Shown piece by piece: positions 36,816 to 48,780 of a stretch of DNA of 64,000 bases (its first letter is position 1; each line of letters opens with the position of its first letter). The stretch is from the NCBI GenBank assembly GCA_009667805.1, contig CM019063.1:62581506-62645505 (forward strand). Reading direction: 5' to 3'. Under the pieces are notes generated by a model. That model saw nothing but the letters and a program-made list of their open reading frames with translations. It was not told where the DNA came from and did no database searches. The position numbers were made by a program, and so were the translations under genes. The DNA is from Leptobrachium leishanense. Its lineage: Eukaryota > Chordata > Amphibia > Anura > Megophryidae.

Positions 36816-37259
36816 ACAGGAAGAAATACATTGGGAATATTCGCAAATTAATATAATTTATTAAAAATGATTTTAAAAAAACACTGATTCCTGACACCGT
36901 TTATTTTTTTTAAATCACTTGGTAGTGAAGGGGTTTAAATGATTATAATTGCGGCTTTTGTAGTGCATACAGCCTTGATTGGTGACATCAGATGTGCCTT
37001 TTGGGGCATGGTCTTGATAAAGATGATGGAAATTGTGTCACCAGATCTGGTTTTACTTGTTTATGCGGATAGAGAAAAAAAGAAATAATGCTTTTTGTTT
37101 TTTTTCCTTCAATCAGCTCAAACCAGCAGATTATAACGGGTTAGGGTTTGGCTGAGCCTTCTTCTCCTTCCCCTGGCCTTCCTATTGTAATAAATGGAAA
37201 ATATCCCTGTGTCCCATAAACACATTGTAGTGTCTATTTAGCCTAGAGATTAGTTTTAA
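36816..37259. other. Unannotated intergenic stretch
   Basis: No gene or repeat is recognised. TTAA at 37256-37259 begins the next element. Confidence 0.5.
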
Positions 37260-37769
37260 CCCCTTAGTGACCGGGCGGTTTTACGACTGCTAGTCTGAAA
37301 GTGCCCGCTGCTGTTTTTACGTTTATGCACTGTTTGTGTTTAGGTCAAATTTTCCTCTTACTCCTCTTACATCGCACATATGGCGACGACGTCAGTGGGT
37401 GATGTCAGCCACTTCTGGGTTTGATCCAGCACCTAAGGGGTTAAAGAGAGGCACTACTGAAAAAGCGATACCTTTCTTTTTTGCCTAAGTGGATCCATTT
37501 GGGAGAGAGAGGACCCTCCCCCTTCCCCATTCTCCACTGCAGGCACCTGGGGCGCCTGGCGAAGCGGTCATCATGCACGGTGATGATGTCATCGTGACAG
37601 CCAGGCCCCACGAATAGGCGGGACAGACTCCACGCTTGCCAGACCGCCAGAGAGGTGAGTATAGGGAGGAAGGGAGGATTAGATCACCGTGACGTACATA
37701 GTACGTCTTTGGTTGTTAAGGGGATTTTTTTTTCTCAGGCCATACTATGTACGTCCACAGTCGGGAAGG
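37260..37769. mobile_element. TTAA element, CCCCTTAGTGACCGGGCGG family
   Basis: The left end follows TTAA at 37256-37259. The right end GTCGGGAAGGGG precedes TTAA at 37770-37773. An internal GGGG-TTAA junction at 37437-37444 may mark a deletion or a nested short copy. ACGTACATAGTACGTC and its near inverse at 37690-37760 make a terminal hairpin. Confidence 0.6.
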
Positions 37770-37779
37770 GGTTAAATTA

Positions 37780-38110
37780 TTATTTTAAGGAAAACTATAA
37801 GAGGTTCTAGACGCCCATGAATACATAGAAATTGATTATTACCCTGCACTCATCCGCTTCCACACTGTTGCAGTCTGAGATCAGAAGAACAAAATCCATT
37901 CAATTCAATCCCACAAACAGTGAAATCAGCATCAATAAAGCGACAAACGCGCGTTTCTCAACAGCGCCTCAAAGTGAAGGTTTATTTGTGTTGGTCAACA
38001 CTCCATGAAGAGCTGGAGCAAATGTCTTGTACTGACCTGGATCTTTGATCTACGGATTGAGTTACATAACGAGCGGGGAGAGTCGTTTAGTCTGACCCAT
38101 TATTTTTGTT
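37780..38110 (-). other. Possible Penelope-like remnant
   Basis: On the minus strand CACTTTGAGGCGCTGTTGAG followed by AAACGCGCG (37937-37977) recalls worn Penelope terminal repeats, but the hammerhead core is not intact. The rest is unrecognised. Confidence 0.28.
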
Positions 38111-38370
38111 TTCTCTGTGTATAAAGGGACGACTAATGAAAAGTGAAAAGGCAAACACTTTACTGGATCTCCAGGCTGCAAATAATGACTTGTTAACACT
38201 TCATTTCTCATTAAGTCAGCGGCAGGGGAATATGGAAAGCATTAGGGACGAACCATGAGGAATGCATCAGGCTAACGTGCGGGGGTATCCCGGCCATACT
38301 TGTCATGTTACTGGTGAAACCAAGTGTTAGTTGTGTTTATTGTGTGCATGGTTTGCAGCACACTAATATA

Positions 38371-38831
38371 CACTGCGGGGCCAAAAATAAAGTCACACAC
38401 TGAAATAATTGGTTGTCACTTTTTGCTGGGTTTGCGGCACGCATTCGCCGCGGCATCGTCTAGATAACCTCATGCAATGTCACAGCATTTATTCGCATCC
38501 AGAGTCACATTAACTTGCGACCAAGATCTTGTATTGATGATGGGAGAGTCGCGGCGCTGCGTAAAGTCTTCTCCAGCACATTATCCCAAAGATTCTCAAT
38601 GGGGTTAAGGTCTGGACTGTGCAGTGGCCAATCCTTGTGTGAAAATGATGTCTCGTGCTCCCTGAACCACTCTTGCACAATTTGAGCCCGATGAATCCTG
38701 GCATTGTCATCTTGGAATATGCCCGCTGTGCCATCAGGGGAGAAAAAGCCCATTGATGGAAAAACCTGCTCATTCAGTATATTCAGGGAGTCACATGACC
38801 TCATTTTTTGCAGCTGAAACATAGTAATCAC
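38371..38831 (-). mobile_element. Tc1-like element fragment
   Basis: CACTGCGGGGCCAAAAATAA after TA at 38369-38370 looks like a terminal repeat. It is followed by the C-terminal half of a transposase on the minus strand. The other end is missing. Confidence 0.7.
38505..38831 (-). pseudogene. Tc1-like transposase C-terminal fragment
   Basis: An open frame of 108 codons contains the second catalytic region, [11 protein letters not shown], and the third, [13 protein letters not shown]. Both catalytic residues are present, but the N-terminal DNA-binding region and the first aspartate are lost. The subfamily differs from the other Tc1 elements in the window. Confidence 0.85.
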
Positions 38832-38984
38832 TGCACGACATATACCTAACTATATATTTCCTAACCACAATGCATTTCACTCACCTCTCCTGAAACTCCA
38901 GTAACAATAAGTACCCCAGTGTAAAAAATCCTCAATGCAGAAAAATAGGATATATCCATCCCAGTATAGACACTCTCAAATTTT

Positions 38985-39120
38985 CGAGTATAACTATTGC
39001 ACTTACTGTATAATTAAACTATACATACACTATATAACTACTGCACTTACTGAAACTTCTCCTACTGTAATGTGACCTGTAAAGTGCGGAGTACGCCTGT
39101 TACTGCTATATAAATAATTT
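38985..39120 (+). mobile_element. L2-type LINE 3' tail
   Basis: CTACTGTAATGTGACCTGTAAAG and GCTATATAAATAAT match the end of L2-type LINEs. The coding part is absent. A similar piece is at 39716. Confidence 0.5.
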
Positions 39121-39270
39121 ACATTGCTTTAAGCCTGCCAACAACGTCAAACTACATTTCCACCATTTTATTCAACAAAGCTCAGATTTAAGAATTTTTC
39201 AACATGTGGTAAAATCTGTTTTAATGTACCCATGCATGAAGCTGTTGTTGTTGGTTTTTGAATGTGTTGA

Positions 39271-39696
39271 GGCTAGGGTCAGACGAACGCATTTTTTGCG
39301 TTGTCTGTGAAAAAGTGCGTTTGAACGAATGGACGCATTTTTTCACGGAATACGCGATAGCGGTCATACGATGCGCCTTTTCGTCCGTGATTTTGTACGG
39401 ATCATCAATAAAACCCTTTATGTGTCTGGACGTTATGTTGGCCGGACATTAGCAGCGTCTGACGTCTCCCAATCACGCACACACGCCTCTAGCGGACGCA
39501 GCGCACTCTGTACGTCCGTACTAGCGGTTTGACGTTCTAGAAAAAATGCGTTCGTTTGCCACTTGCGTTGCGCAGACGAACTTTCGTGCGGCCGTACTTC
39601 GTGTGTTCCCCGGCATTGGACGTCATTTGCTGCTAGCACGGCCGTGATTTCGTGCGGCTAAACACACGATAAAACTGCTTTCGTCTGACCCTAGCC
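39271..39696. mobile_element. Harbinger-like MITE, GGCTAGGGTCAGAC family, copy B
   Basis: The full 426-bp copy has ends GGCTAGGGTCAGACGAACGC and GTCTGACCCTAGCC, flanked by TGA at 39268-39270 and 39697-39699. The interior has CpG-rich inverted arms but no open frame of note. Confidence 0.92.
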
Positions 39697-39715
39697 TGAC
39701 TGGAGTGCTCTCTCC

Positions 39716-39835
39716 CTGGTTTTGATATATATATATATATACTGTATTACTACTGCACCTCCCTCTACTGTAATGTAACCTGTAAAGCACTGAGTACACC
39801 TGTTAGTGCTGTATAAATAAAATAAACATAGATGG
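39716..39835 (+). mobile_element. L2-type LINE 3' tail
   Basis: An AT microsatellite is followed by CTACTGTAATGTAACCTGTA, AAGCACTGAGTACACC and TGCTGTATAAATAAA, the usual L2-type ending. Confidence 0.5.
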
Positions 39836-39885
39836 TGTAACTACTACACTTACTTTACCCCTACTATAGGGCTAAACTACAATCC

Positions 39886-39963
39886 TAGCGTTAAAACGCG
39901 GGTGCAAGGGAGGAAAAACTGCTCCTGCAGTTTTCCCCCTTGCGCCCGCTTTTTAACGCTGGA
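39886..39963. repeat. Long hairpin
   Basis: AGCGTTAAAACGCGGGTGCA and onward pairs with the inverse stretch ending in GCTTTTTAACGCT, with about 35 bp per arm and a few mismatches. It may be a collapsed MITE. Confidence 0.6.
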
Positions 39964-41199
39964 TTACAATGAAGGCACAAAAAATGCTGCCTGCATTGTT
40001 TCCGCCCGTTAAAATCCTGGATGCTTGCGGCAGCGCCGAGCGCAGCCACGAGCATCCACTCGATGGAGTCCATAGCACTCCATTGAGTTCCCCCCTGCCG
40101 GTCGCATGACCAGCCAAATCTCGCCTCACGAGATCCGGCCGGTTAGCATAGTGATACGCAGGGAGAGACTGGGGGGACTTTTTCCCCCAGTCTTTTCCTG
40201 CTCCCGCCGGACGGAGGAGACGGTTGGAGCCGCGGTCCTCGCCGCAGGACAGAGGGTGAGTATAGGATGCTATGTACGTTGTAGCATGTGCCTTGCATGT
40301 CTTATGTAGATTGTGTGGAAAATAATCGCCATTCTTTGACTCACAGCCCTCGTCTGCCAATGTTTAGCAAAGCCAAAGCCGCTGCAATATCGTTAAAGCT
40401 AAACTAGACTCCTAAATCAAAACATTAGCGATGGGCAGTAACCAGCTTTCACGAGCCATACTGAAATCATCATTTAATGCGGGTTACAGCGCGGATTCAT
40501 CTCTTCTACAGAACATCTGATTACAATCAAAGCATGAAGTGATACAAGAAAATAACATGATGAGTTGACACCAATGGGAAACACACCAATGGGTTTAAAT
40601 CTCTTCCAGTGGATGCCGATCCCCTCCGTAAGGTCTAACAGGACTCACTAAACCTCCACATGCATCCTTTTAGCAGAATAACAAACCGGCTGGAAAAAAG
40701 GGGAAGATTAGAAAATCTGTGCTATTGCACGGAATGAATGAGATGGTGTATTTGCCTCAATCACACAAAGCCCAAAATAAACGCTGGCCCATGTGGTTGG
40801 GTCACATGAGATCTTTGAATATTCCCATGTGTTCTCCATATTCCAACTTCCATCAGATGTCACATAATCACGCTAATAAATCAGGAATAGAAGCAAAACG
40901 TCTATGGTAAAATGATTTGTTTTTACTGTAGGATAGTAACCATGTAGTAATAACCTCCTACACTAATATGGTGCTAACTTGACTGTAACGTGACAAAAAC
41001 ACATGACATAAACATTTTAACATATGGAATGGAAGTGTTTCTTAGTGCTTGTTAAAATTTACACAAGTGTGATTCGTTTCAGTATGAATCGCATTTCGGA
41101 CGACTTTTGTGATTCAGAAAATCAGGAGCATCTGAATAACCGAATCGTAATAGTAACGAACTTCAACCGATCTGAAAAAAAAAATGGTGCCGAAAATTA
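39964..41199. other. Unannotated intergenic stretch
   Basis: No gene or known repeat is recognised. The part at 40080-40270 is GC-richer but has no convincing open frame. Confidence 0.5.
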
Positions 41200-41202
41200 T
41201 AA

Positions 41203-41945
41203 GGGCCCTATTACATTCTTCACGCAAAAACGCACACGCAACGCGTGAATCTGTGCGCCCAGCATTAAACGTTAACGAGCGTAAATCAACACTGGAATTA
41301 TACTCCTCGCGCATTTTTTCATCCGTCGAGCAATAACCCACGTTAAACCGACCCGCACAAACACGCGCGCAGCAACGTTGCGCGCAGAAACCAGTGTGCG
41401 GACTGTTTTTTCACGCGATTCAGCCAATCAGAATTAAGAACCAGAATTGTCTCACGTTAAGTTTTTGCACCTGTCAAAGTCAATCTGCGCATATATACTG
41501 CATCAATAATAAATGCACACACACAACTTCTCCATTTTATTGGTTTGGGTATGTGTAGAATGTGTAACTATACTTTTCCTGCGTATTTTTTTTTTGGGCT
41601 GGTGTATTTGGTTTCGGCCAGGTTGATAGAATTTGCCATTAACACCAGCTTTTAGGAGTTGGTAAAATTATGCGCGCAAAGGCTGTGCGTTACAAACTGC
41701 GCGTAGATTGTAATACCATCCGCGTACCAGCGCACAAACGCATTTGCGCTCACAATGTTAAGTATAGCACGCGCAAAGTACAGTAAGCTCGCGCAGCATT
41801 CACGCAGGTTCACCCGCGGTAGACGTATACGCGTGTTTGTTGCGCTGACATTGTAATACGACGTTCAGCGCAAAGGGTTTTGCCGCTCGCATTAATGGGT
41901 TTTTGCGCGGGCGCAAACATATGCGCGAAGATTGTAATAGGGCCC
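41203..41945. mobile_element. Harbinger-like MITE, GGGCCCTATTACA family, copy 2
   Basis: The 743-bp copy is flanked by TAA at 41200-41202 and 41946-41948. Ends GGGCCCTATTACATTCTTCA and GATTGTAATAGGGCCC are inverted. It lies in opposite orientation to the copy at 20740. Confidence 0.9.
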
Positions 41946-42015
41946 TAAATCGATTTGGATTAATTTGTGTCATTTGAATGGGATGATGTGATAATTTTGG
42001 ACCTCTTTTTTAAGG

Positions 42016-42455
42016 TAGGGATGTGCGTTTCGGGTTTCGGAATTTTCACGAAATTTCCCGATTCGTGTTTTCAGATGTGGCCGAATTTCCGAAAATTTTT
42101 AGATCCGAAAATGGCAGATCCGAAAAGTTTTCCGAGCCGAAACGAAATATTTTCGGAATTTTCGAATGGACTTGAAATGTGTCAAATCGAAATTTATTGC
42201 TTTGAAACGAGGAGAACAGACGTTCCGAAAAAACGAAAATTTCCGAAATTACGAAAAGTCGATACAAAAAACTAGCTAAGTGACACGAAAATACGAAAAA
42301 TGGTCGATATTCCAAAAAAAAAATGTACACGAAAAACGAATCGAGCCGAACCGAATCGAAACAGAAATCGGTCGAAACGAGCCGAATCGAAAAGTTTAAA
42401 AATCCGAAAAATCGAACCGAATCGAACCGAAAAAAAAAATCGGTGCACAAGCCTA
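42016..42455. mobile_element. hAT MITE, TAGGGATGTGC family, copy 2
   Basis: The 440-bp copy has the perfect 8-bp target duplication TTTTAAGG at 42008-42015 and 42456-42463. Both ends match the 761-bp copy at 3652; about 320 bp of the interior is missing, with the junction after TCAAATCGAAATTTATT. Confidence 0.95.
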
Positions 42456-42463
42456 TTTTAAGG

Positions 42464-43034
42464 ATGTACCATCTGAATTAACTTATGGAATGATCAAGAT
42501 TGTTTCAGATCCATTGGTTTTTATTCAACTGAGCGCAGCGTTTTCCGATTTTTTTTTTCCTTTTGCAATCAACATATTCCTTGGTTTTAATATAACACTT
42601 AATGACAAATAGAATTATGTTCAAGTAAATATAGTGACATAGCCCAGTGAAATAAGTTGAGGTTGTGATGGGGTTTGGAAAGTATTAATAAAAATAAAAA
42701 ATGAAATGTAACAGTGATTAACAGACTTCTGGAAATTACGAATCGACTCAGAACAACAAATAAACATCATTACGAAATAATGAATCGATTCGAAACAACT
42801 TATAATAAATTTTTCCCACAATAACAAATTGCCCTGAAAACAAATCATTGTGCTATAATGAAAATGGCTAAAATTATTACCTTAACGATTGAAAACAAAA
42901 CAAATTTTGCCGTGCACATGTCCATTAAAAATGTGGGTAATTATAACAAAAGAATGAGACCAGTGAACTGGAACAGATAATACCACATGTAGTCCAGTTG
43001 TCCCAAAAAGTATTAATATAGAAAAATGTTGTTA
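42464..43034. other. Unannotated intergenic stretch
   Basis: AT-rich sequence without recognised features. Confidence 0.5.
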
Positions 43035-43690
43035 ATTGATACAACAGACAAGCCATCTAGATGACACATCAGTTGGGCCAGTCAACCTGAGACTATGATG
43101 CACCAGGTGGACAGGCCAACAAGAAAAAATAATATGCCAAATGAAGACGTCATCCAGAAAAGATGATGAGGTGGACCAGTTAACCAGAAATGAGGATACA
43201 GGAGGTGGACCAGACCAGACATTCAGAAATGATGATATACAGTAACAGATGGACCAGTCAACCACAAAAGATGATACAAGTGGCGGGGCAGTCATCCAGA
43301 AAAGATGATACACCACGAGGACCAGTCAGCCAGACAAAATGATACAAGGAGTGGGGCAGTCAGTCATCTAAAAAAGATGATACATCAGGTGTATCAGTCA
43401 ACCAGAAAAGTTGATACACCAGGAGTACCAAATTGCCATAAATGTTGAAATAGCAGGTGGTCCAGATGGCCAAAAAAGTTGACTGGTGGACCAACCAACC
43501 TGAAAATATGATACACTTGATAAAGCCATCAACTACAAATGATGAACCTGGTGGAACCTGAAGGAACAATAACTCCCACCAAATGAATGTCATTCAGTTA
43601 ACATATCAAGTGCAGACAACAGAAGAGATGATCCCCAAAATGACCCGTTGTCCCAGATATAGATCAATTACTCAAGCAACAAAAAACTCA
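43035..43690. repeat. Degenerate minisatellite
   Basis: Irregular units of about 30-40 bp contain AGTCAACCAGAAAAGATGAT, ACACCAGGTGGACC and variants. Unit boundaries are blurred, which suggests an old array. Confidence 0.75.
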
Positions 43691-43707
43691 TAAAAGATGA
43701 TACCTAA

Positions 43708-44134
43708 TGCTAAGGTCAGACGAAAGCAGTTTTAACGTGTGTTTAGCCGCACGAAATCACGGCCGTGCTAGCAGCAAATGACGTCCAATGCCGGGGAACA
43801 TACGACGAACGGCCGCACGAAAGTTCATCCGTGCAACGCAAGTGGCAAACGAACGCATTTTTTCGAGAACGTCAAACCGCTACTACTGACGTACAGAGTG
43901 CGCTGCGGCCGCATAGCGGCGTGTTTGCGTGATTGGGAGACGTCAGACGCTGCACACGTCCGGCCAACATAACGTCCAGACGCAAAAAGGGTTTTATTGA
44001 TGATCCGTACAAAATCACGGACGAAAATGCGCATCGTATGACCGCTATCGCGTATTCCGTGAAAAAATACGTCCATTCGTTCGAACGCACTTTTTCACGG
44101 ACAACGTGAAAAATGCGTTCGTCTGACCCTAGCC
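43708..44134. mobile_element. Harbinger-like MITE, GGCTAGGGTCAGAC family, copy C
   Basis: The 427-bp copy is flanked by TAA at 43705-43707 and 44135-44137. It lies in the opposite orientation to copy B. The left tip has two changes (TGCTAAGG). Confidence 0.92.
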
Positions 44135-44290
44135 TAAGTTGAACGATCATCAAAATAATATTCAAAGTGGAGAAATCATCTGGATGAAATTGCATGCAGA
44201 CTAGTCATTAGACCTTCTAGGGTGGAGGTGGATAGAAAATATGGAAGAATTAAGGAGTTCTGGAGTATTAATGACCAGTAAAGGTTACTA

Positions 44291-44327
44291 GCGTCCCCGT
44301 TTTAGCGTTAATAATGTAATAGGGCCC
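44291..44327. mobile_element. Harbinger-like MITE tip, GGGCCCTATTACA family
   Basis: TTAATAATGTAATAGGGCCC is the terminal part of the family at 20740 and 41203. The rest is absent. Confidence 0.6.
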
Positions 44328-44339
44328 CCCATGTTCCAA

Positions 44340-44881
44340 ATATGTTATGATGATAATGTTTTCAACAAACGACCTTGCTAGTGAAAGGGTTAATCGCAGA
44401 TAGGGTATCTATTATCAGCGCTGAGCCAAAATGTGTGAAGTACTGGAAAGCAAAACAAAAACAAAAAAGCCAGACTCCTGACTGCATCAAGAAAGTCTCT
44501 TAATGCTCTTTAATAATCACATAGAGGGCTTCAGAAGATTTCGGCGCTCTCTGTATTTATAAAGTCAGGGGTTAGCAAAACCTTCACAGTTTCAAAAATC
44601 ATAACGGATATTGTTCTCTGTATCTAGAACAAGCTTCTAGTATATCACTGTGTATCAGCCAGATCTAAATGTAGCTTGTGTTTCTTGGCCGGCATACATA
44701 AATACAAGCTAATATTTTGTAAATGGGAAGGTGATACCTTGAACCAAATACACCAGAGGCATGATGGGAAAACGTTATTGCAGAAAAAGAAAAAAAATAC
44801 ACAAAACTAATCAGGGGGCCCGATTCCAACCTAGCCAGTAAGAGTTTGCAAAAGCAAAATTGCTTAACACTAAGTTCTGAA
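44340..44881. other. Unannotated intergenic stretch
   Basis: No gene or repeat is recognised. Confidence 0.5.
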
Positions 44882-46359
44882 CTTACACAAAGTGGCATCC
44901 CGAGGGGGGGTGGGGTGCGGCCTGCACCGGGTGACATCCTAAAAAAAATAAATTATATATATATTTTTTTATACAAAGTATTTTACCAGGAAGGATACAT
45001 TGAGATTTATCTAATTTTCCAGTATGTCCTGGGTAGGGATGAGCCGAACACCCCCGTGTTCGGTTCGCATTCGAACAGGAACAATTTCAAAAGTTCAAGT
45101 TCGAACAGGAACCGAACTCAATGCAAGTCAATGGGACTCGAAAGTTCGAATTTTAGAGTGCCCTCCAAGAGGGCATATATGCAAGATATTTGCCATAAAA
45201 GGTGTATGGTGGTCCAGGTAGTGCCCTGGGGGACAGGAAACAAGGACAAAAAGTTTAAATAAAAACGTTTTTAAAGGAACAGTGAGTTTTCCATGAAATA
45301 AAGGTGAAGAATAAAAACGAAAAATTCCTTCAAATATCATGCCTAGGAGGTCCCCATAACCTGCCCGTGAAGTGGCGGATTTGTAGGATGTATAGAAACA
45401 TTTAAAAACAAAAAATTCAATTTTAGGACACGCAGAACAAGTTTAGTGATTTTTTTGGGCTAAATTATGATGAAACTTATGCAGGCTTTGGATGAAAGTA
45501 ACAAAAGGTGCTTTAAAATTTGGTCTTTAGTGTCAGCAACAGTGCCGTCACACCATAACCCCTCTGGTGTTGTGGAAGAGTGCAGGGTTGGACCCTGCGG
45601 TCCAATATTAAAATGCTATGAATCTGGTATAGGCGTCAGTGGCAGTGCACCCAAATATTGTGCCTTTGGTGGCAGCAAGTGCCTTCACACTGTAACCCCT
45701 CTGAGGTATTGTGGAAGAGTGCAGTGGTGGAGGTTTTGGTAATGCAGAAGAGATCCCCGATCTATTCAGTTACATCAGCAGCTATAACAAAACCGGGTCA
45801 GCAATGTTTAGGCACTTGTACTGCGCTACTGTATATGGTGAGAATCGGCGCACACCAGTAGCAACAGGAAGCAAACAGAACAGGCAGGGAATACACAGAG
45901 AGAATAGTCAAATGGCAGGTAAAGTCGGCAACAGATCGGGTCCTCAGAACAAGCAGTGTCAGTAACAAGTATACAAACTGATTCGGTAAGCTAGCGATGC
46001 GGGAATAAAGGCTGAGACACACTGAGCGTGTAGCGACGCACAGCGTAGTGAAGCAAAGAGAAGCAAACATTTTGCAGGCTTGACTTCACTCCGCTCCGCC
46101 TCGCAGCGTGTCTACACTACATTACGTTTGCTTCTCACCGCACTGGACAGGAATCCACTAACTAAATTAAAATGTACACACAAAAACTTTTTATTTTCAC
46201 AAAGCACATGTTATATAGGCAAAAAAAAGTTTCTACTGAATAAAATACATCAAAAATTACTGTTAATTTAATAGGAATAGTATAAAAATATAAAAAAAGT
46301 AACCCCTGATCATATATATTATAGGGACACGGAGCGCCGTGTATAGAGTAGGGATGCAT

Positions 46360-46480
46360 TGATAGCAAACACACAGATATATACGTATATATCAACACGC
46401 AGACCTATATATACATATATATCAACACGCAGATATATATATACACCCACCCACAGACCTCAGACCATATATACACATAT
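46360..46480. repeat. AT-rich tandem repeat
   Basis: ATATATATCAACACGCAGA units are repeated about three to four times with variation. Confidence 0.7.
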
Positions 46481-46522
46481 GCACATGGGGAGGTGGCATG
46501 TGGACAATCTGAACTAAATGCA

Positions 46523-46649
46523 CCCCCCCCCCATTTGGCTGATCCCTCCAGAAGAAATGTTGAACCCGACAGAGCAGAGAATATATATATTATTCTCTGC
46601 TCTATCGGGTTCAACATTTCTTCTGGAGGGATCAACCAAATGGGGGGGG
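46523..46649. repeat. Near-perfect 127-bp palindrome
   Basis: Two arms of about 60 bp, meeting in a TA-rich centre at 46581-46592, are inverse copies with only about two C/T differences (for example CCGACAGAGC against CCGATAGAGC). It would fold into a long hairpin on either strand. It lies in the interior of the hAT MITE at 45034. Confidence 0.92.
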
Positions 46650-46830
46650 AGCAATTAGTTGCCAAAATGTGTGTGTAATACAAGTCTGGATATATATATT
46701 TATAAGAATATATATATATAAGATATATATCATACCTGCCTTTACCTTCCCCTATAAATTTGCTAAAAATATACACACAAAAAAAAACCACTGCCTGAGA
46801 CCCCGCGCAGTCCACATGCCACCCCCCTCT

Positions 46831-46876
46831 ACCTGGCTGAATGTATCTAATATATATAATTAAATACATTCAGCCA
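46831..46876. repeat. Short palindrome
   Basis: CTGGCTGAATGTATCTAAT and its inverse ATTAAATACATTCAGCCAG surround a TA-rich centre. A GGTGGCATGTGGAC word at 46492 and its inverse at 46808 enclose this region and the 127-bp palindrome as a larger, looser inverted repeat. Confidence 0.85.
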
Positions 46877-47522
46877 GATAGAGAAAGAAAAAAAAGGTTT
46901 TATTTTATGTTCCCGGGGACATTTAAAAATGTCCTCGGATTTTATTTTGTTTAGAAATGTGTCGCCTTACCTTAGCCTGGTGGTCAGTGGGGGCTCCCTG
47001 GATCCTGGTTGTGGGGGGGGGTCTGCCGTGGCCGCAGGTGCAGTGGCTCACTCCCTGCGCTGCCTGTCTCTGCCACATGCACCCGGATGGCTAGCCCGCA
47101 CAGTCGCAGCTCTGTCATCGCATGCTCCTCAAGGGGATCCTTGGGAGGCCCCTGCAGGCTGCCCTCTACAGTGCCTGATGTTTTAGTAACAAGAATGTTT
47201 TATCCCATAGGCTTCAATGTTAAAAATATTCCCGTTTTAATCCAATATCTAATAAACTGTTGCTTATAATATTCTGCAGTAAAGAGTCTCTCTATTTCTA
47301 GATTTTTTAGTATTTTTTAAGCATTTTTTATACTTTTTTCTAAAAAAAAATTTTTAGAACTTTTGGCGAACGTCCCAAAAAGTTTGAAGTTCGCGAACTG
47401 TTGAATGGCCGATGTTCGATGCGAACTCCAAACAGATCAAACCGAATAGCTCATCCCTAGTCCTGGGTAGGCAAGACCTAGACTGGCACTTTCCAGGGGG
47501 CAGAAATAAACCCACTACTAAA

Positions 47523-48660
47523 GGGGTTATTCACAGAGCACCAAAATGACTGACATTTCTGTGTTCTGTTGTTCCCCACAGTTCGAGGAATCAAATCTCC
47601 CACCCTGCGGTGAATTCACTATTCACAAACCCGCAAACCTGTCGCCAACAACCCGCCAGATAGCTGCCGCAAACACGCTGGACAGCCACCAAACACAGCC
47701 CACGAGCCGCCGGACACAGCGCTGACCAACTGCAATAAAAAGCCAACAAGCCGCCAGACGTGTAAAAAAAATAAATAAAAATACGATTGACAGTGTCAAA
47801 TTTGAAACGCTGTTTTCAAAAAACTACTGAACGAAAATGTCTGGAATTAACATATAAGATCCTATGAATGATAATAAAAAGGTCTGTTACAGAAAAAAGA
47901 AAATCTGCTATTTTAAAAAAAAAAATTTGCTGAAAAAAAAAAATCGGAAAAATGCCTTAGGCTAGGGTCAGACTGAGGCAGTGCGAACGCGCGTGCAGGC
48001 GCACTTAATCACGGCCGCACTAGCAGCAAATGACAGGCAATGACGGCCAATATAAGATGTACGGTCGCACAAAAGTCCGGCTGCGCAACGCAAGTGGAAA
48101 ACGAACGCATTTTTTCGAGAACGTTAAACCACTAGTACTGACGTACAGAGTGCGCTGCGTCGGCTAGAGGCGTGTGTGTGTGATTAGGAGATGTCAGACG
48201 CTGCTAATGTCCGGCCAACATAACGTCCAGACGCAAAAAGTGTTTTATTGATGATCCGTACAAAATCACGGATGAAACTGCGCATCGTATGACCGCTATC
48301 GCGTATTCCGTGAAAAAATACGTCCATTCTTCGAACGCACATTTTCACGGACAACGTGAAAAATGCGTTAGTCTGACCCTAGCCTAAAAGATACAAAAAA
48401 TAAATTAATTAATAAATACCTTTTTGCTGCAGATTAGAAGAATAAACGGTTTATTAGATATTGAATTAAAATGGGAATATTTTTAACATTGAAGCCTATG
48501 GGATTCTCCTGAATAAACCTGCCGAATGAAAACACCAAACAGCAGGGCATTTCACTGACATTTCTCTGCTGTTCTGAGTCTCTGAATTAACCTTTGCTTC
48601 TCTATGGGGATTTCGCTGTCCCCGAACAGGCACCATATTTGCTGGCAATTCGCCAAAATT
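47523..48660. mobile_element. Palindromic MITE, GGTTATTCACAGAGC type, interrupted
   Basis: The left end GGGGTTATTCACAGAGC, the CACCCTGCGGTGAATTCAC block and the TACGATTGACAGTGTC block follow the order of the element at 23589. It is split by a Harbinger-like MITE (47960-48384). The right end is lost where a different repeat starts near 48662. Confidence 0.72.
47960..48384. mobile_element. Harbinger-like MITE, GGCTAGGGTCAGAC family, copy D
   Basis: The 425-bp copy has TTA on its left and TAA on its right. The uninterrupted host at 24475 reads AAATGCCTAAAAGATCC, so the insertion site is clear and the 3-bp duplication has one change. The right end GTCTGACCCTAGCC is perfect. Confidence 0.9.
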
Positions 48661-48661
48661 T

Positions 48662-48780
48662 GAGTGTGAGCATATCACAGAGCTCCACAGCAATAAAACT
48701 CAGTAATGTGTGTATGAACATATCACAGAACTCCACAGCAATAAACCTCACAGTAATGTGCGCTGTGTATGAGCATTCAG
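48662..48780. repeat. Short minisatellite
   Basis: About two units of 58-60 bp contain CATATCACAGAGCTCCACAG and CAATAAACCTCACAGTAATG. They are related to the arrays at 9262-9517 and 12060-12150, which also lie within hAT elements. Confidence 0.8.

Larger units (their letters stand above)
45034..47459. mobile_element. hAT MITE, TAGGGATGAGC family, copy 2
   Basis: The perfect 8-bp target duplication GTCCTGGG (45026-45033 and 47460-47467) bounds a 2426-bp element that starts TAGGGATGAGCCGAACA and ends AGCTCATCCCTA. Subterminal GTTCGAA words are dense at both ends. The interior shares a block around 45195 with copies 1 and 3 and holds extra, partly palindromic sequence at 46360-46880. No transposase. 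Confidence 0.95.

Noticed and set aside
37937..37977. Functional hammerhead ribozyme on the minus strand
   Set aside because: The CUGANGA core is not present, so only a remnant can be claimed.
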